The notes beneath the pieces are model-generated. The model was given only the letters and a program-made list of their open reading frames with translations, was not told the origin of the DNA and made no database searches. From Prescottella subtropica (GTDB lineage Bacteria; Actinomycetota; Actinomycetes; Mycobacteriales; Mycobacteriaceae), in the NCBI RefSeq assembly GCF_005434945.1, contig NZ_SKCH01000001.1:434001-498000 (forward strand): 64,000 nucleotides of DNA, written 5' to 3'. Below, piece by piece: positions 1-8,773 of the stretch; position 1 is the first letter of the stretch, and every line of letters starts with the position of its first letter. The position numbers were made by a program, and so were the translations under genes.

Positions 1-342
1 GGAGGGCAGTTGCAGCGGGTCGCGATCGCCCGCGCGTTGACCCTGGAACCGAAACTCATCGTGTGCGACGAACCCGTTGCGGCCCTGGATGTCTCGGTGC
101 GCGCCCAGGTGCTCAACCTGCTGCGGGATCTGCAGGAGGAACTCGGGCTGGCGTACCTGTTCGTGTGCCACGACCTGGCGCTCATCGAGGTGATCGCCGA
201 CCGGGTGCTGGTGATGCGGGCCGGGGCCGTCGTCGAATCCGGGACGGTGGAGCAGATCTACCGCACGCCCCGGGAGGACTACACGCGGCAACTGCTCGAT
301 GCTGTTCCGGTGCCGATCCCGCGGGCTACTCGCCGGCGCTGA
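1..342 (+). CDS. Peptide ABC transporter ATP-binding protein, C-terminal fragment
   Basis: This is the last 113 codons of an ATPase that energises oligopeptide or dipeptide import; the gene begins outside the window. The frame is open from base 1 and starts inside the ABC signature (GGQLQRVAIARAL). Walker B follows (LIVCDEPVAALD), then the D-loop and the H-loop (VCHDLAL). The 'ALDVSVRAQVLNLL' wording is typical of the OppF/DppF group. The tail after the H-loop is short and lacks the cysteine-containing oligopeptide-transporter C-terminal domain seen in the two ATPases at 17.4-19.4 kb, so it is a different transporter. Its last 17 bases overlap the convergent MFS gene. Family is certain; substrate is not. 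Confidence 0.9.
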   Translation, partial: GGQLQRVAIARALTLEPKLIVCDEPVAALDVSVRAQVLNLLRDLQEELGLAYLFVCHDLALIEVIADRVLVMRAGAVVESGTVEQIYRTPREDYTRQLLDAVPVPIPRATRRR

Positions 343-1891
343 CGGTCACCGGTTCGTCGTCCTCGCACAGTGCCGCGATCCCGCGTCCCCCCGGCGACCA
401 GAGACCGAGTGCGACGGCGCTGACGAGCATGACCCCGCCGAGGACGATCGACGCCTCCTGCATGCCCTGCAGGAACGCCACCTTCGCGAAATCGGCGAGT
501 TGCTCACCCTGCGCCCCACCGAGTTTCGCCACCTCGAGGGCGGCGGCGAGCGAGTCGGACACCGGCCCCTTCGCGGGGGCGGGGGCGACGTCGACGACCG
601 GCCGGATCTCCCGGCCGTAGCCGGCGGCGAGCACACTGCCGGCGAGGGCGACACCGATCGCGGCCCCGATCTCGCGGGCCGCGTCGTTGACGGCCGACGC
701 GACACCCTGCTGTGCGGTGGGAGTGTTCGCGACGATCGCAGTGGTGGCCGGTGCCGTGCACAGGCCGAGGCCGATCGCGGCGACGGTGAGCGGGATCGCG
801 ACGTCCCGGTACGAGCTGCCGGCGTCGAGCTGCCCCATCAGTACGAGCGAGACACCCATGACGGCCAGCCCGGTGACGGTGAGGAACCGCAGCCCGGTCC
901 ACGGGATGATCCACGGCGCCGCGATCGACAGCGCGAGCACCACGACACCGATCGGGGCGAGGGCCAGTGCGGACTGCAGCGGCGAATAGCCGAGCACCAA
1001 CTGCAGATGCTGGATGATCAGGAAGAACAGGCCGAACGTCGCGAGGAACTGCAGCGTCAGCGAGGCGGCACCCACCCCGAACGTGCGGTTCCGGAACAAC
1101 CGGACGTCGAGGAGTGGATGCGCGGTGCGGGCCTCGGCCGCGACGAACACGACCGCGGCACCGAGACCGGTGACGATCGCGGCGAGCACCCACGGATCGA
1201 GCCACCCACGTCCGGGCGCCTCGATGATGCCCAGGACGAACAGGCCGATCGCGACGGCGCTGAGCACGGCGCCGCGCACGTCGAACACGAACGACTCGTC
1301 GTCCCGCGACGACGGCACCGTGAACGCCGCCACGAACAGCACCGCCGACGCGGCAGCCAGGCCGATGAAGATCGCTCGCCACGACCACTGTTCGAGCAGC
1401 AACCCGGACCCGATGAGACCGGCGATGCCGCCGGAGCCGGCGACACCCGACCAGATGCCGACGGCCTTGGATCGTCGTTCGGCGGGGAAGTTCGCGGTGA
1501 GGATCGACAGTGTCGCCGGCATGACGAGCGCGGCGCCGGCGCCGCCGACGGCGCGGGCCGCGATGATCGCGGTGGGCGAGTCGAAGAGCACCGGGGCCGC
1601 GGCCGCGGCCGCGAACACCGCGAGTCCGATCACGAGCAGTCCGCGTCGTCCGTAGCGGTCGCCGAGCGCGCCGGACGGCAGCAGCAGGCATGCGAGCGCG
1701 AGGGTGTAGCCGTCGACGATCCAGGTCAACTGCGACTGGGTGGCGCCGGTGTCGCGGGCGAGGTCGGCCAGTGCGGTGTTGAGCGCGGCCATCGCGGCGA
1801 CGACGAGCGCGACCGCGCCGCACGCCACCGTCAGCGTCCAGATCTGGCCGCGGGTCATCCGCTCGGCACGTCCGGTCGGGGTGCGATTCAT
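326..1891 (-). CDS. MFS drug/H+ antiporter, DHA2 (EmrB/QacA) family
   Basis: A 521-residue integral membrane exporter expected to use the proton gradient to expel drugs or other amphipathic compounds. The length and the regular run of hydrophobic segments fit the 14-helix DHA2 family. Near residue 60 is the motif-A-like loop GALGDRYGRRG, preceded by LTWIVDGYTLA, which matches helix 1-2 of EmrB-type proteins. The start codon is about 90 bases from the divergent TetR gene, the usual arrangement for an exporter and its local repressor. The C-terminus overlaps the end of the upstream ABC fragment by 17 bases on the opposite strand. The substrate cannot be read from sequence. Confidence 0.93.
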   Translation of the reverse strand: MNRTPTGRAERMTRGQIWTLTVACGAVALVVAAMAALNTALADLARDTGATQSQLTWIVDGYTLALACLLLPSGALGDRYGRRGLLVIGLAVFAAAAAAPVLFDSPTAIIAARAVGGAGAALVMPATLSILTANFPAERRSKAVGIWSGVAGSGGIAGLIGSGLLLEQWSWRAIFIGLAAASAVLFVAAFTVPSSRDDESFVFDVRGAVLSAVAIGLFVLGIIEAPGRGWLDPWVLAAIVTGLGAAVVFVAAEARTAHPLLDVRLFRNRTFGVGAASLTLQFLATFGLFFLIIQHLQLVLGYSPLQSALALAPIGVVVLALSIAAPWIIPWTGLRFLTVTGLAVMGVSLVLMGQLDAGSSYRDVAIPLTVAAIGLGLCTAPATTAIVANTPTAQQGVASAVNDAAREIGAAIGVALAGSVLAAGYGREIRPVVDVAPAPAKGPVSDSLAAALEVAKLGGAQGEQLADFAKVAFLQGMQEASIVLGGVMLVSAVALGLWSPGGRGIAALCEDDEPVTVSAGE

Positions 1892-1931
1892 GCGGGCCTC
1901 CGTCGTGGGGAGCGGGACTGCAGAAAACGAG

Positions 1932-1964
1932 ACTGACGGTATCGTAAATGAACTGACGGTTTCG
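1932..1964. promoter_or_regulatory. Direct-repeat operator candidate between MFS and TetR genes
   Basis: Two near-identical 13-mers, actgacggtatcg (1932-1944) and actgacggtttcg (1952-1964), start exactly 20 bp apart, so they lie on the same helix face. They sit in the 90-bp divergent intergenic region, upstream of both starts. Such a pair is a plausible binding site for the adjacent TetR protein. TetR operators are more often palindromes than direct repeats, so this is an inference from position and repetition only. Confidence 0.4.
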
Positions 1965-1981
1965 CAGGCAGGCGGTGACGG

Positions 1982-2662
1982 ATGAGTTCGGACGTGGATG
2001 CGGCGCAGCGGGACCCGCGCAGGGCGCGGTCACGGGCACGGCTGCTCGACGCGGCGACGGCACTGCTCGTGAAGGGCGGCACCGAGGCCGTCACGATCGA
2101 TGCCGTCACCAAACTCGCGAAGGTGGCCCGCGCGACGCTGTACCGGAACTTCGACAGCGGTACCGAACTCGTGGCCGCCGCATTCGGGAAGCTGATCGCC
2201 CCGGCCCCCGAGACGCCGCTGCCCGGGGGGCTGCGCGAGCAGCTGATCGCACTGCTCACCGTGCAGGCGCGGATGATCGAGGACGCGCCGATGCACGTCA
2301 CCGCGCTGTGCTGGCTGGGCATGGGGCCGGTACTCGACGACGGCGCCCCCGGGCCCGCCGGTGCCACGGACCGCCCGGAGTTCCGGTCGCTGCGCGAGCA
2401 CGTCGTCGTCCAGTACCGGGTCGCGTTCGACCGGGTACTCGGCAGCGACGAGGCGAAGGAACTGCTCGGCGACTTCGACTTCGACTACGACCTCGCGCTC
2501 GCCCAACTCGTCGGCCCGCTCGTCTTCACCCGGCTCGCGACGTTCACGCCGCTCGGCTCGGATGCGTGCGTGCGGATCGTCGACGACTTCCTGACGGCCC
2601 GGGCCGCGGACCGTCAGCGTGCGGTCGTCGCCCGGACCGCGAACGCCCGCAGCCGGTTGTAG
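1982..2662 (+). CDS. TetR family transcriptional regulator
   Basis: A 226-residue repressor-type protein with an N-terminal TetR helix-turn-helix: residues about 18-63 read LLDAATALLVKGG, then VTIDAVTKLAKVARATLYRNF. The C-terminal ligand domain is not similar to any family I can name. It is transcribed divergently from the DHA2 exporter, so control of that exporter is the natural inference. Its last 49 bases overlap the 3' end of the convergent cyclase gene, an unusually long tail-to-tail overlap for two intact genes. The ATG is supported by the HTH position. Confidence 0.88.
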   Translation: MSSDVDAAQRDPRRARSRARLLDAATALLVKGGTEAVTIDAVTKLAKVARATLYRNFDSGTELVAAAFGKLIAPAPETPLPGGLREQLIALLTVQARMIEDAPMHVTALCWLGMGPVLDDGAPGPAGATDRPEFRSLREHVVVQYRVAFDRVLGSDEAKELLGDFDFDYDLALAQLVGPLVFTRLATFTPLGSDACVRIVDDFLTARAADRQRAVVARTANARSRL

Positions 2663-3648
2663 CCGCGGACCCGCAGCGGTCGCAGCGACCGGAGCGACAG
2701 GCCGTCGACGTCACGCAGCGCGTCCGCGAGATCGGCGTCGACCAGTACGGTTCCCGGTTTGGCCGCGCTGGTGAGCCGGGCGGCGATGTTGACGACCGCG
2801 CCGAACAGGTCGCCGAACCGCACCAGCACCGGGCCGAGCGCGAGCCCGATCCGCAGGTCCGGCAGGTCCGGGTCGGTGCGTGCCACCTCCTGCAGGGCGA
2901 GCGCGATCCGGGCGGCGTCGGACGCGTGCTCGGCCGCGAACATCACCTCGTCGCCCACGTTCTTGATCACCCAGCCGCCGCCCTGCGTGATCACCGCGGT
3001 GGTGCGCGACTCGAACTCCTCGAGCAGCGCGCTGAGTTCGTCGACACGGATCCGGCGGGTCAGGCTCGTGTACCCGACCATGTCCGCGAACCCGACGACG
3101 AGGGTGCGGTGTGCGGTGTCCTCCCCGACACTCCCGGACCGGCGGGCGGTGGCAGCGGCCAGGTGCCGCCGCCACACGTACGTCTGCAGCGCCTCGACCG
3201 TCGGCAGCATCCCGGAGGTGAGGGTGCCGACGGCGGCGCGCAGCGAGTCCTCGTCGACGGTTCCGGCCTGCTCGTGCGCCGCGGCCAGACCGTCGGCCAG
3301 GTGCGAATTGAGAACTGCCACCTGCCATTCGGCGAGACGCGACATCGACTGTCCGAGCGCACGGGTGGCCGCGACAGCGGCGTCGGGGGCGAGTGCGCCG
3401 CCGTCGACGAACGCCACCAGCAGTCGCAGTGCGTCGGCGTCGGCGTCGGTGAACATGACGGCGTCCGTGTCCGCGTCGACGGCGAAACCCATCGACACCC
3501 ACAGTCGCTGCGCGCGTTCGAGCGGAATCCCGGCGAGGTCCGCGATCTGGTCACGGGTGTAGCGGCGGGGCCCGCCGAGCAGCGTCTGCTCCACCTCGGA
3601 CTGGATCAGGCCGAGCACGGCCGGATCGAGGTGCTCGGACAGTTCCAC
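2614..3648 (-). CDS. Class III adenylate/guanylate cyclase, soluble, mycobacterial Rv1264/Rv2212 type
   Basis: Makes a cyclic nucleotide, most likely cAMP. The 344 residues have no membrane segment. Residues 1-165 form a regulatory region with RYTRDQIADLAGI, RAQRLWVSMGF and a FTDADADALR stretch, resembling the N-terminal (pH-responsive in Rv1264) part of mycobacterial soluble cyclases. The catalytic domain starts about residue 180, with metal aspartates in FADMVGYT (D189) and GDEVMF (D233), a KN lead-in typical of ATP-specific cyclases, and NIAARL carrying the transition-state Asn and Arg. The frame is open far upstream, but GTG at 3648 has a purine-rich AAGGGGAAG before it and matches the family N-terminus, so I chose it. 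Confidence 0.87.
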   Translation of the reverse strand: MELSEHLDPAVLGLIQSEVEQTLLGGPRRYTRDQIADLAGIPLERAQRLWVSMGFAVDADTDAVMFTDADADALRLLVAFVDGGALAPDAAVAATRALGQSMSRLAEWQVAVLNSHLADGLAAAHEQAGTVDEDSLRAAVGTLTSGMLPTVEALQTYVWRRHLAAATARRSGSVGEDTAHRTLVVGFADMVGYTSLTRRIRVDELSALLEEFESRTTAVITQGGGWVIKNVGDEVMFAAEHASDAARIALALQEVARTDPDLPDLRIGLALGPVLVRFGDLFGAVVNIAARLTSAAKPGTVLVDADLADALRDVDGLSLRSLRPLRVRGYNRLRAFAVRATTAR

Positions 3649-3789
3649 GGCGCTTCCCCTTCGCGACGACGATCGTGTGGTGGATCCGTCCGGAACTGTA
3701 GCCGGACGCCGTGACCCGGAACGACTGTCGGAGGTCTGTGGGACAGTGACCGATGCAAGACGCCCGTATGTGTCAGGAGGAACCCCATC

Positions 3790-4488
3790 ATGCCGCCCCG
3801 CAGCCGTTCCGGATCGTCGGAACACCTCACCGCGGACAATCTCGAGACGCTGGCTGCGGCCCTGGCCGAGGGCAGACGCGTCACCGTCTATCTGCGGGAC
3901 GCGATGCCCAGCCTCGGGATCGAGGCCGGCTGCTCCGCGAAAGTCGTGTCGGTGGACGGTAATACGGTGCTCATCCGGCCCAAGGGAGTCGACGACGAGT
4001 TGCCGTTCGAGGCGGAGGAACTGCGCATGAACCGCAAGGCCCCCGAACCGGCCGCGCCCGCGAAGGCCCCGGCCCGCAAGCCCGCCCCCGCCCCCGTGAA
4101 GCCGGCCGTCGTGAAGCCGGCCCCTGTGAAGACGGCAGCCCCGATGCGGCCGGTGGCTCCGGCAGCCCCCGTGCAGCCGGCCGAGCCGGCTCCCGCCCCG
4201 GCGCCGCGTCGGCCCCGCAAGCCGCAGGGCGGGGTGAGCGTCACGATCCACGCCGGCCCGGAGAACGAGTGGACCGTCACCGTCGCGCACGGTGCGAAAC
4301 GGCCGAGCAAGGCGGTTCCGGTCAGCCCGGACGCCGTCGATCGGGCGATGCGCGAACTCGGGGAACCGGGGGCCCTCGACGCCGTCCAATCGGTCATTTC
4401 CGCAGCTCGGGACGCTGCCGAGCAGCGGGTTGCCGCTTTGGCGAAGGAACTCGAGGACGCACGTCGGGCACTCGAAGCACTGAGGTAG
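3790..4488 (+). CDS. Conserved actinobacterial hypothetical protein with Pro/Ala/Lys-rich linker (possibly DUF6319)
   Basis: A 232-residue protein of unknown function. Residues 1-77 form a small domain that looks like a barrel or adaptor (VTVYLRDAMPSLG, VVSVDGNTVLIRPKG, ELPFEAEEL). Residues about 80-140 are a low-complexity linker of repeated PA, KP and APV units. Residues 145-232 form a second domain (SVTIHAGPENEWTVTVAHGAKRPSKA...), ending in a charged helix likely to form a coiled coil (RDAAEQRVAALAKELEDARRALEAL). The arrangement is that of an intracellular scaffold or nucleoid-type protein. The assignment to DUF6319 is from memory and unchecked. There is a strong Shine-Dalgarno (aggagga) before the ATG. 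It diverges from the cyclase gene. Confidence 0.75.
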   Translation: MPPRSRSGSSEHLTADNLETLAAALAEGRRVTVYLRDAMPSLGIEAGCSAKVVSVDGNTVLIRPKGVDDELPFEAEELRMNRKAPEPAAPAKAPARKPAPAPVKPAVVKPAPVKTAAPMRPVAPAAPVQPAEPAPAPAPRRPRKPQGGVSVTIHAGPENEWTVTVAHGAKRPSKAVPVSPDAVDRAMRELGEPGALDAVQSVISAARDAAEQRVAALAKELEDARRALEALR

Positions 4489-4598
4489 GCGTCGGGGTCG
4501 GCGATTCGGTGACGATCGGATCAAGCCTGCCCGGCGGGTGATACCCGGGTGGGAGAGTTGCCGGTGGCACATTCTCATTGCCAAACCGGGAGGGCAAC

Positions 4599-5255
4599 AT
4601 GCTCCGACGACTTTCCTTGCTGTTCGCGGTGGTGGCGATGATCGCCGCCACCGTCGGGATAGGAACCGCGACCGCCGCACCAGCCAAAGCGGTCATGGGT
4701 GGCGGTTCCGGAATCGTGATCGACGACAAGTACGAATGCACGCTCACCACGATCGGGCACGACAATGCCGGTCGCCTCGTCGGCCTCACAGCCGGCCACT
4801 GCGGGGAGGCCGGCTGGCCGGTGGTCTCCGAAGCCGACCCCGACGCCGGGGTCATCGGCCGCTTCGCGGTCTCCAACCACGACTACGACTACGCGGTGAT
4901 CGAGTTCGATCCGGCGAAGGTGACACCGGTGAACACCATCGGCCAGGTCACGGTCACGAACATCGGGCAGCCCGCACAGTTCCCGGCGGTCGCCTGCAAG
5001 CAGGGTCGCACCACCGGGCACACGTGCGGTGTGGTGTGGGGTGATCTGCTGCAGAGCCAGGAGACGTGGACGCAGATGTGCGTCATAGAGGGCGATTCCG
5101 GGTCCCCGGTCGTCGTCGGCACCACGCTGGTGGCGATGGTGAACGCCTACCTCGGGGTGGCGTGCCTCGGCCCCGAACTGGGCACGAACATGCAGCCGAT
5201 CATCGACAACATCAACGCGAGCGGCGGGGTGGGGGCCGGATTCCGACCCATCTGA
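4599..5255 (+). CDS. Secreted trypsin-like (S1) serine protease
   Basis: A small exported endopeptidase of the chymotrypsin fold. From the ATG at 4599 (218 residues) the N-terminus is a clean signal peptide: MLRRLS, a hydrophobic core, and a probable cleavage site after the Ala-rich stretch at about residues 25-31. The triad is visible as H67 (TAGHCG), D97 (HDYDYAV) and S167 (GDSGSP). Four cysteines (47, 68, 133, 143) and C161 suggest disulphides. It lacks a long propeptide, so it may act with little processing. An ATG seven codons earlier is possible, but gggagg sits just before 4599. Substrate and cleavage specificity are unknown. Confidence 0.88.
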   Translation: MLRRLSLLFAVVAMIAATVGIGTATAAPAKAVMGGGSGIVIDDKYECTLTTIGHDNAGRLVGLTAGHCGEAGWPVVSEADPDAGVIGRFAVSNHDYDYAVIEFDPAKVTPVNTIGQVTVTNIGQPAQFPAVACKQGRTTGHTCGVVWGDLLQSQETWTQMCVIEGDSGSPVVVGTTLVAMVNAYLGVACLGPELGTNMQPIIDNINASGGVGAGFRPI

Positions 5256-5280
5256 TCCGGCTTCCGGCGGTGCCGGCGGG

Positions 5281-7002
5281 TCACCCGCACACGGCACCGT
5301 CGGAGGCGGACCCGACGAGCTTGGTGTACTTGGCCAGGACGCCGCGCGTGTAGCGCGGAGGCAGGGGCTCCCACCCGCCACGGCGGGTGGCGAGCTCCTT
5401 CTCGTCGACCAGGAGATCCAACGTGCCGGACGCGACGTCGAGCCGGATCGGGTCGCCGTCGCGGACGAACGCGATCGGCCCGCCGTCGACGGCCTCGGGG
5501 GCGACGTGCCCGACACACAGCCCGGTGGTGCCGCCGGAGAAGCGGCCGTCGGTGAGCAGCAGGACGTCCTTGCCGAGACCGGCACCCTTGATCGCGGCGG
5601 TGATCGCCAGCATCTCCCGCATACCCGGACCACCCTTGGGGCCCTCGTAGCGGATCACGACCGCGTCCCCGGCGGTGATCGTGCCGTTCTCGAGGGCGTC
5701 GAGGGCGGCCCGTTCGCGGTCGAAAACCCGTGCGGTGCCGTGTATCACCGAATCGTCGAATCCCGCGGACTTGACCACCGCCCCGCCGGGCGCGAGCGTG
5801 CCCGTCAGGATCGTGATGCCGCCGGTCGGGTGGATCGGGTCGGCGAGGGTCCGCAGCACCTTGCCGTCCGGATCCGGTGGGTCGATCTCCGCGAGGTTCT
5901 CCGCGACCGTCCGCCCGGTGACGGTGAGGCAGTCGCCGTGCAGCAGACCGGCGTCGAGCAGTGCTTTCATCAGCACCGGGACGCCGCCCTGGCGGTCGAC
6001 GTCGAGCATCACGTGGCGGCCGAACGGTTTGACGTCCGCGAGGTGCGGCACCCTCCGGCCCACCCGGGTGAAGTCGTCGAGGGTCAGATCGACCTCCGCC
6101 TCGTGGGCGATCGCCAGCAGGTGCAGCACCGCGTTGGTGGATCCGCCGTAGGCCATCACCACCGCGATCGCGTTCTCGAACGCATCCTTCGTCAGGATGT
6201 CGCGGGCCGTGATGCCCCGCCGGAGAAGTTCGACGACGGCCTCGCCGCTGCGCCGCGCGTAGTGGTCCCGGCGCCGGTCCGACGCGGGTGGGGCGGCACT
6301 GCCCGGCAGCGACATACCCAGCGCCTCGGACACACACGCCATCGTGTTCGCGGTGTACATGCCGCCGCACGCACCCTCGCCGGGGCAGAAGGTGCGCTCG
6401 ATCGCGTCGACGTCCGCTCGGCTCATCAGCCCGCGTGCACACGCGCCGACCGCCTCGAACGCGTCGATGATCGTCACCTCGCGTTCACTGCCGTCGGACA
6501 GTTTCGCCACACCCGGCAGCGTCGACCCCGCATACAGGAACACATTCGCCAGATCCAGACGTGCCGCGGCCATCAACATGCCCGGCAGGGACTTGTCGCA
6601 GCCGGCGAGCAGCACCGAACCGTCGAGACGTTCGGCCTGCATCACCGTCTCGACACTGTCGGCGATCACCTCCCGCGACACCAGCGAGAAGTGCATGCCC
6701 TCGTGGCCCATCGAGATGCCGTCCGAGACCGAGATCGTGCCGAACTCGAGCGGGAACCCGCCCGCCGCGTGCACCCCCTCCTTCGCGGCCTGCGCCAGCC
6801 GATCCAACGACAGATTGCACGGGGTGATCTCGTTCCACGACGACCCGATCCCGATCTGCGGTTTACCCCAGTCGTCGTCGCCCATGCCGACCGCACGGAG
6901 CATCCCGCGGGCCGCGGTCTTCTCGAGCCCGTCCGTGACGTCCCGGCTCCGCGGCTTGATGTCCGGGGCAGTCGGCTCCGGGGGGTTCTCGGACGTGGTC
7001 AC
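5281..7002 (-). CDS. ilvD: Dihydroxy-acid dehydratase
   Basis: Dehydrates 2,3-dihydroxy-isovalerate and its methylvalerate homologue in valine, isoleucine and CoA-precursor synthesis, using an Fe-S cluster in the cytoplasm. The 573 residues match the family length and are close to the mycobacterial form. Cluster cysteines are visible in [14 protein letters not shown] and [15 protein letters not shown]. The C-terminal [17 protein letters not shown] signature is intact. No other ilv gene is nearby, which is common for ilvD in actinobacteria. The ATG at 7002 gives the usual short N-terminal tail before [10 protein letters not shown]. No leader or attenuator is evident upstream. Confidence 0.97.
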   Translation of the reverse strand: MTTSENPPEPTAPDIKPRSRDVTDGLEKTAARGMLRAVGMGDDDWGKPQIGIGSSWNEITPCNLSLDRLAQAAKEGVHAAGGFPLEFGTISVSDGISMGHEGMHFSLVSREVIADSVETVMQAERLDGSVLLAGCDKSLPGMLMAAARLDLANVFLYAGSTLPGVAKLSDGSEREVTIIDAFEAVGACARGLMSRADVDAIERTFCPGEGACGGMYTANTMACVSEALGMSLPGSAAPPASDRRRDHYARRSGEAVVELLRRGITARDILTKDAFENAIAVVMAYGGSTNAVLHLLAIAHEAEVDLTLDDFTRVGRRVPHLADVKPFGRHVMLDVDRQGGVPVLMKALLDAGLLHGDCLTVTGRTVAENLAEIDPPDPDGKVLRTLADPIHPTGGITILTGTLAPGGAVVKSAGFDDSVIHGTARVFDRERAALDALENGTITAGDAVVIRYEGPKGGPGMREMLAITAAIKGAGLGKDVLLLTDGRFSGGTTGLCVGHVAPEAVDGGPIAFVRDGDPIRLDVASGTLDLLVDEKELATRRGGWEPLPPRYTRGVLAKYTKLVGSASDGAVCG

Positions 7003-7067
7003 AGCGCATCTCCCAACGACGGTTCGTCACGGACAGCGAGCTCGACCTCCATGTAACCACGTCGGAT

Positions 7068-8744
7068 CTACCCGAGATCGGCGGTTGTGGTGAATCCCCG
7101 GTACCCGTCGTCCGCGATCCGGTCGCACAGCGCCCGGTAGGCGCCCACCCCACCGAGGTAGGGCAGGAAGATGCGTGGTTTGCCGGGCACGTTGGCGCCC
7201 AGGTACCAGGAGTCGGCCTGCTGGTAGAGGCTGCCGGCGGCGATACCGGTGACGTGGTCGCCCCAGTCGTCCTGCGCCGGCCGCGTCGCCTCCGCGATCC
7301 GGGCGCCGGTCGCGCGCAGGTGGTCGAGGAACCCGATCACCCATTCGACGTGCTGCTCGATCGACACCACGACGTTGGACAGCACGGACGGACTGCCCGG
7401 CCCGGTGATCAGGAACAGGTTGGGGAAACCGGCGACCGCGACCCCGAGATAGGTGCGCGGGCCGTCGCGCCACACCGCGCGCAGCGGGACACCGCCACGC
7501 CCGCGGACGTCGACGGCATCCAGGGCGCCGGTCATCGCGTCGAATCCGGTGGCGAACACGATCGCATCCAGATCGCGGACCCCCGTCTCGGTACGGATCC
7601 CGGCCGGGACGATCTCCCGGATCGGGTCGGCCCGCACATCGACGAGGTCGACGGTGTCGCGGTTGTAGGTCTCGTAGTAGTCGGTGCCGATGCACAGCCG
7701 TTTCGCACCCAACGGGTAGCCCCGCGGGCACAGAGTCTCGGCGGTGGCCGGATCGCCGACCGTCTCCCGGATCTTGGTGCGCACGAACTCGGCGGCGGTC
7801 TCGTTGGCATCGGCGTCGAGCATGATGTCGCCGAACGTGTTCTGGAAGCCGATACCACCTGCCGCCCAGCGGCCCTCGTACTCCTTGTCGCGGACCTCGG
7901 GGGCGGTTTCGCGGGCGAGGCCGACCGGAGGAGCGATCGTCCAGCCGCCGTGCGACTCGCGCAGCCGCTGCCGCCGCGCCGGATAGTCGGCCTTGATCGC
8001 GTCGAGCTCACCGGGGTCGAGCGGCCGGTTGCGGGCCGGGACGACGAACCCCGGCGTGCGCTGGAACACCGTCAGCCGTTCGGCCTGCTCGGCGATCACC
8101 GGGATCGCCTGCACCCCGGACGATCCGGTGCCGATCACGCCGACCCGCCGGCCGGTGAAGTCGACGTCGCCCGCCGGCCACGCCGAGGTGTGGAAGACGC
8201 TGCCGGTGAACGTGTCCAGGCCCGGAATATCGGGAATCCGGGCGGCGGACAGTGCGCCGGTCGCCATGATCGTCCAACGGGCCGTCACCGTGTCGACACG
8301 TCCACCGGTATCGGTGCGGAGCGTCCACCACCCGGTGGCGTCGTCGACATGCGCCGACGTCACCCGGGTGCCGAACGTGATGTCCTCGCGCAGGCAGAAC
8401 CGGTCGGCGACGTGCTCGAGGTAGCGCAGAATCTCCGGCTGCGCCGGGAATCGCTCGGTCCACACCCAATCCTGTTGCAGGGCATCGTCGAACGAGTACG
8501 AGTAGTCGGCGCTGTCCACGTCGCAGCGCGCGCCTGGGTAACGGTTCCGCAGCCACGTGCCACCCACCCCGTCCTCGGCCTCGAACAGGCGCACCGACAG
8601 CCCACGCCGGCGCAGACTGTGCAGCGCGTACAGGCCCGCGAAACCGGCCCCGACCACGACCACCTCGTAGGTGGGTGGGAACTCGTTGTTCCCACTGCCA
8701 CAAGGTGATCCGATTCCCGACGAGTGGATCGCTCCCGTTGTCAT
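7068..8744 (-). CDS. FAD-dependent monooxygenase, Baeyer-Villiger (cyclohexanone monooxygenase) type
   Basis: A 558-residue class B flavoprotein monooxygenase predicted to insert oxygen next to a ketone using FAD and NADPH. The FAD Rossmann motif is VVVGAGFAGLYAL (about residues 29-41). The Baeyer-Villiger fingerprint FxGxxxHxxxWP appears as FTGSVFHTSAWP, followed at once by the NADPH motif GVIGTGSSG. A second dinucleotide-type region and the VFATGFD motif complete the fold. It diverges from an amidohydrolase gene, with only about 30 bp between the two starts, so the promoters must overlap or one transcript is leaderless. Substrate is unknown; steroid or cyclic ketones are plausible for this genus. 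An N-oxidising relative is the main alternative. Confidence 0.9.
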   Translation of the reverse strand: MTTGAIHSSGIGSPCGSGNNEFPPTYEVVVVGAGFAGLYALHSLRRRGLSVRLFEAEDGVGGTWLRNRYPGARCDVDSADYSYSFDDALQQDWVWTERFPAQPEILRYLEHVADRFCLREDITFGTRVTSAHVDDATGWWTLRTDTGGRVDTVTARWTIMATGALSAARIPDIPGLDTFTGSVFHTSAWPAGDVDFTGRRVGVIGTGSSGVQAIPVIAEQAERLTVFQRTPGFVVPARNRPLDPGELDAIKADYPARRQRLRESHGGWTIAPPVGLARETAPEVRDKEYEGRWAAGGIGFQNTFGDIMLDADANETAAEFVRTKIRETVGDPATAETLCPRGYPLGAKRLCIGTDYYETYNRDTVDLVDVRADPIREIVPAGIRTETGVRDLDAIVFATGFDAMTGALDAVDVRGRGGVPLRAVWRDGPRTYLGVAVAGFPNLFLITGPGSPSVLSNVVVSIEQHVEWVIGFLDHLRATGARIAEATRPAQDDWGDHVTGIAAGSLYQQADSWYLGANVPGKPRIFLPYLGGVGAYRALCDRIADDGYRGFTTTADLG

Positions 8745-8773
8745 GGGCCGACGCTAGAGTTACATTTCAGTCC

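Noticed and set aside
299-1936. Long plus-strand frame (545 codons) opposite the MFS gene
   Set aside because: Its translation is Arg/Asp/Gly/Glu-rich low-complexity sequence with no domain, typical of the antisense phase in GC-rich DNA; the minus strand encodes a clear MFS protein.
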